Shown here piece after piece: positions 63,013-64,000 of a stretch of DNA of 64,000 bases. The notes beneath the pieces are model-generated. The model did not search any database and was not told where the DNA came from. It worked only from the letters and a program-made list of their open reading frames with translations. The DNA is from Antrodiella citrinella (lineage: Eukaryota > Basidiomycota > Agaricomycetes > Polyporales > Steccherinaceae). The position numbers were made by a program, and so were the translations under genes. The stretch lies in the NCBI GenBank assembly GCA_004802725.1, contig SGPM01000131.1:1-64000 (forward strand). The letters are read 5' to 3'. The first letter of the stretch is position 1. Every line of letters starts with the position of its first letter.

Positions 63013-64000
63013 CTACCACAATACCTCGCCATTCCTGATGCACCGAGGGATCCATTCTCGCAAGAGAGACGCACCATGGCGATCGACGTAGTTATCCAAA
63101 ATCAGCTCTTGTAGCGGTTTTGACTGGTACCTTTGTGACTTCTCAAAGCGACTACGGAATGCCGATCGTAGTTCCGCGTGGAACATGCTTCGTTCATCAA
63201 GCTCGACCACTTCCTCACTTCTCTTCAAGTGAAGATTCGAGGTCAAAAAAGGGCAACAGAACGGTCCAATCCACGTCCGGGTACACCGATCGGCGAGCCG
63301 CTACCAGTTCCTCCAACCAACTGGGGTCCCAGCCTCGGACCATGAGATGCCGGACCGGCGACATGGGACAAATGTAGTTCATGAAGGTCCGCAACGTCCG
63401 TTGGAGCTGTGGACAACCTTCGGGAATATCCACCGGCACCCCCTCTAAGTAGAGCATGTGCACTCCCTGCAGAGGTAAACCACGCCAGATCGTCTCGACG
63501 CGTTCGGTTCTCATGCGTCCGGCCAGTGTGTCGAGCATCCAGATGTTCAGGACACGCTGATCAGCATAGCTTGAGATTGGTGTGCGAATACGATCAAAGG
63601 CTGCCTCAATCTGCTCCCAGCTCTCAAACGTGCCGTTCTGGAGCTGATTGGTGTCATCATTGTCGAAATAACCACGGATAGAGTCGGATCTGTCAGATAA
63701 CATGATGTAGAGGGTGGATGGGCTTTTTCCAGGTAGGCCCGAGCTCGGCCACCAGATACACAAGGCATGATCAAGTGGTGCATTTTATGCATTTTCTGCA
63801 TGGGCTGAAAGACAGAGGATACGTGCAAGGTGATCGTTAAAGATCGCGTATGCATCCTGAGATATTGAGGATTCGGCGAAAATGGCCAGATCCAAATTAA
63901 CAGAGGGAGAGAGTTGCAGATGACTGAGGAACCAGTTGAGGTGTGTAATCTCCCCGGAAAGATGGAGAGCACGTAAGGACCGGCAATTGACAACGTTCCG
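63013..64000 (-). pseudogene. Broken F-box protein copy, type B (3' part, runs off right edge)
   Basis: Reading leftward from the edge, the sequence follows the type B paralogues closely: CRSLRALHLSGEITHLNWFL, then NLDLAIFAESS, RVLNIWMLDTL, FMNYICPMSPV, RGWDPSWLEELV and the end PRCIRNGEVLW. Two lesions break it. A TAA at 63787-63785 replaces the Leu codon that the paralogue at 3429-5832 has in ENALNPLDYASC (here ENA, stop, NAPLDHALC). A run of six A on the plus strand (63245-63250) shifts the frame between PFFDL and SNLHLKRSEE; one base fewer would restore the alignment. With both lesions and the rest well kept, it is probably a young pseudogene. The F-box part lies outside the window, so a truncated product cannot be excluded. 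Confidence 0.8.

Overview
The window is nuclear DNA of a filamentous basidiomycete, most likely a mushroom-forming agaricomycete. Genes are dense and lie on both strands. They are cut by many 48-60 nt GT-AG introns, often with a YTNAY branch site, and several families typical of that group are present (F-box/LRR-like expansion, DUF6535 membrane protein, DUF7330-like protein, BCS1-like AAA ATPases). I rebuilt most genes exon by exon. Unless an entry says otherwise, exon phases add up to one open frame. All gene names come from protein motifs recalled from family knowledge; no database was searched.

Left edge (1-5.8 kb): three F-box genes on the minus strand, one running off the window. 6.9-16 kb: a secreted, probably GPI-anchored aspartic protease, the Vps1-type dynamin GTPase and, convergent to it, a BCS1-like AAA ATPase with more than 20 exons. 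16-18.9 kb: a gene-free block. 18.9-27.7 kb: SYS1 and a type II membrane dipeptidyl aminopeptidase sharing a 298 bp divergent promoter, then a Ser/Thr/Pro-rich single-pass membrane protein and mitochondrial ATP synthase subunit 4. 28.3-34.3 kb: a small unknown gene and two F-box genes. 34.4-37.4 kb: a DUF6535 membrane protein. 38.4-50.6 kb: carnitine acetyltransferase with both mitochondrial and peroxisomal signals, a Rom2-like Rho1 GEF (DEP-DH-PH-CNH), a Ser-rich protein and a DnaJ protein with a conserved C-terminal region. 51.4-62.7 kb: an M20-family amidohydrolase, a DUF7330-like protein, a CLASP/TOG protein and an SNF2 ATPase with a C-terminal PHD-like finger. Right edge: a broken F-box copy.

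The housekeeping genes do not form a pathway cluster. Several share membrane-traffic or cell-surface themes (Vps1, SYS1, dipeptidyl aminopeptidase, GPI protease, Rho1 GEF, STP-rich membrane protein). The moving part of the locus is the F-box family. There are two architectural types: A without, and B with, an N-terminal helical exon. An A-then-B pair occurs at both ends of a roughly 27 kb block in opposite orientation, and a B-type relic lies at the right end. Two further themes stand out: very small exons (11-25 nt) in the AAA ATPase and SNF2 genes, and five introns best explained by GC-AG splice sites. I saw no tRNA, rRNA, CRISPR array or intact transposon.
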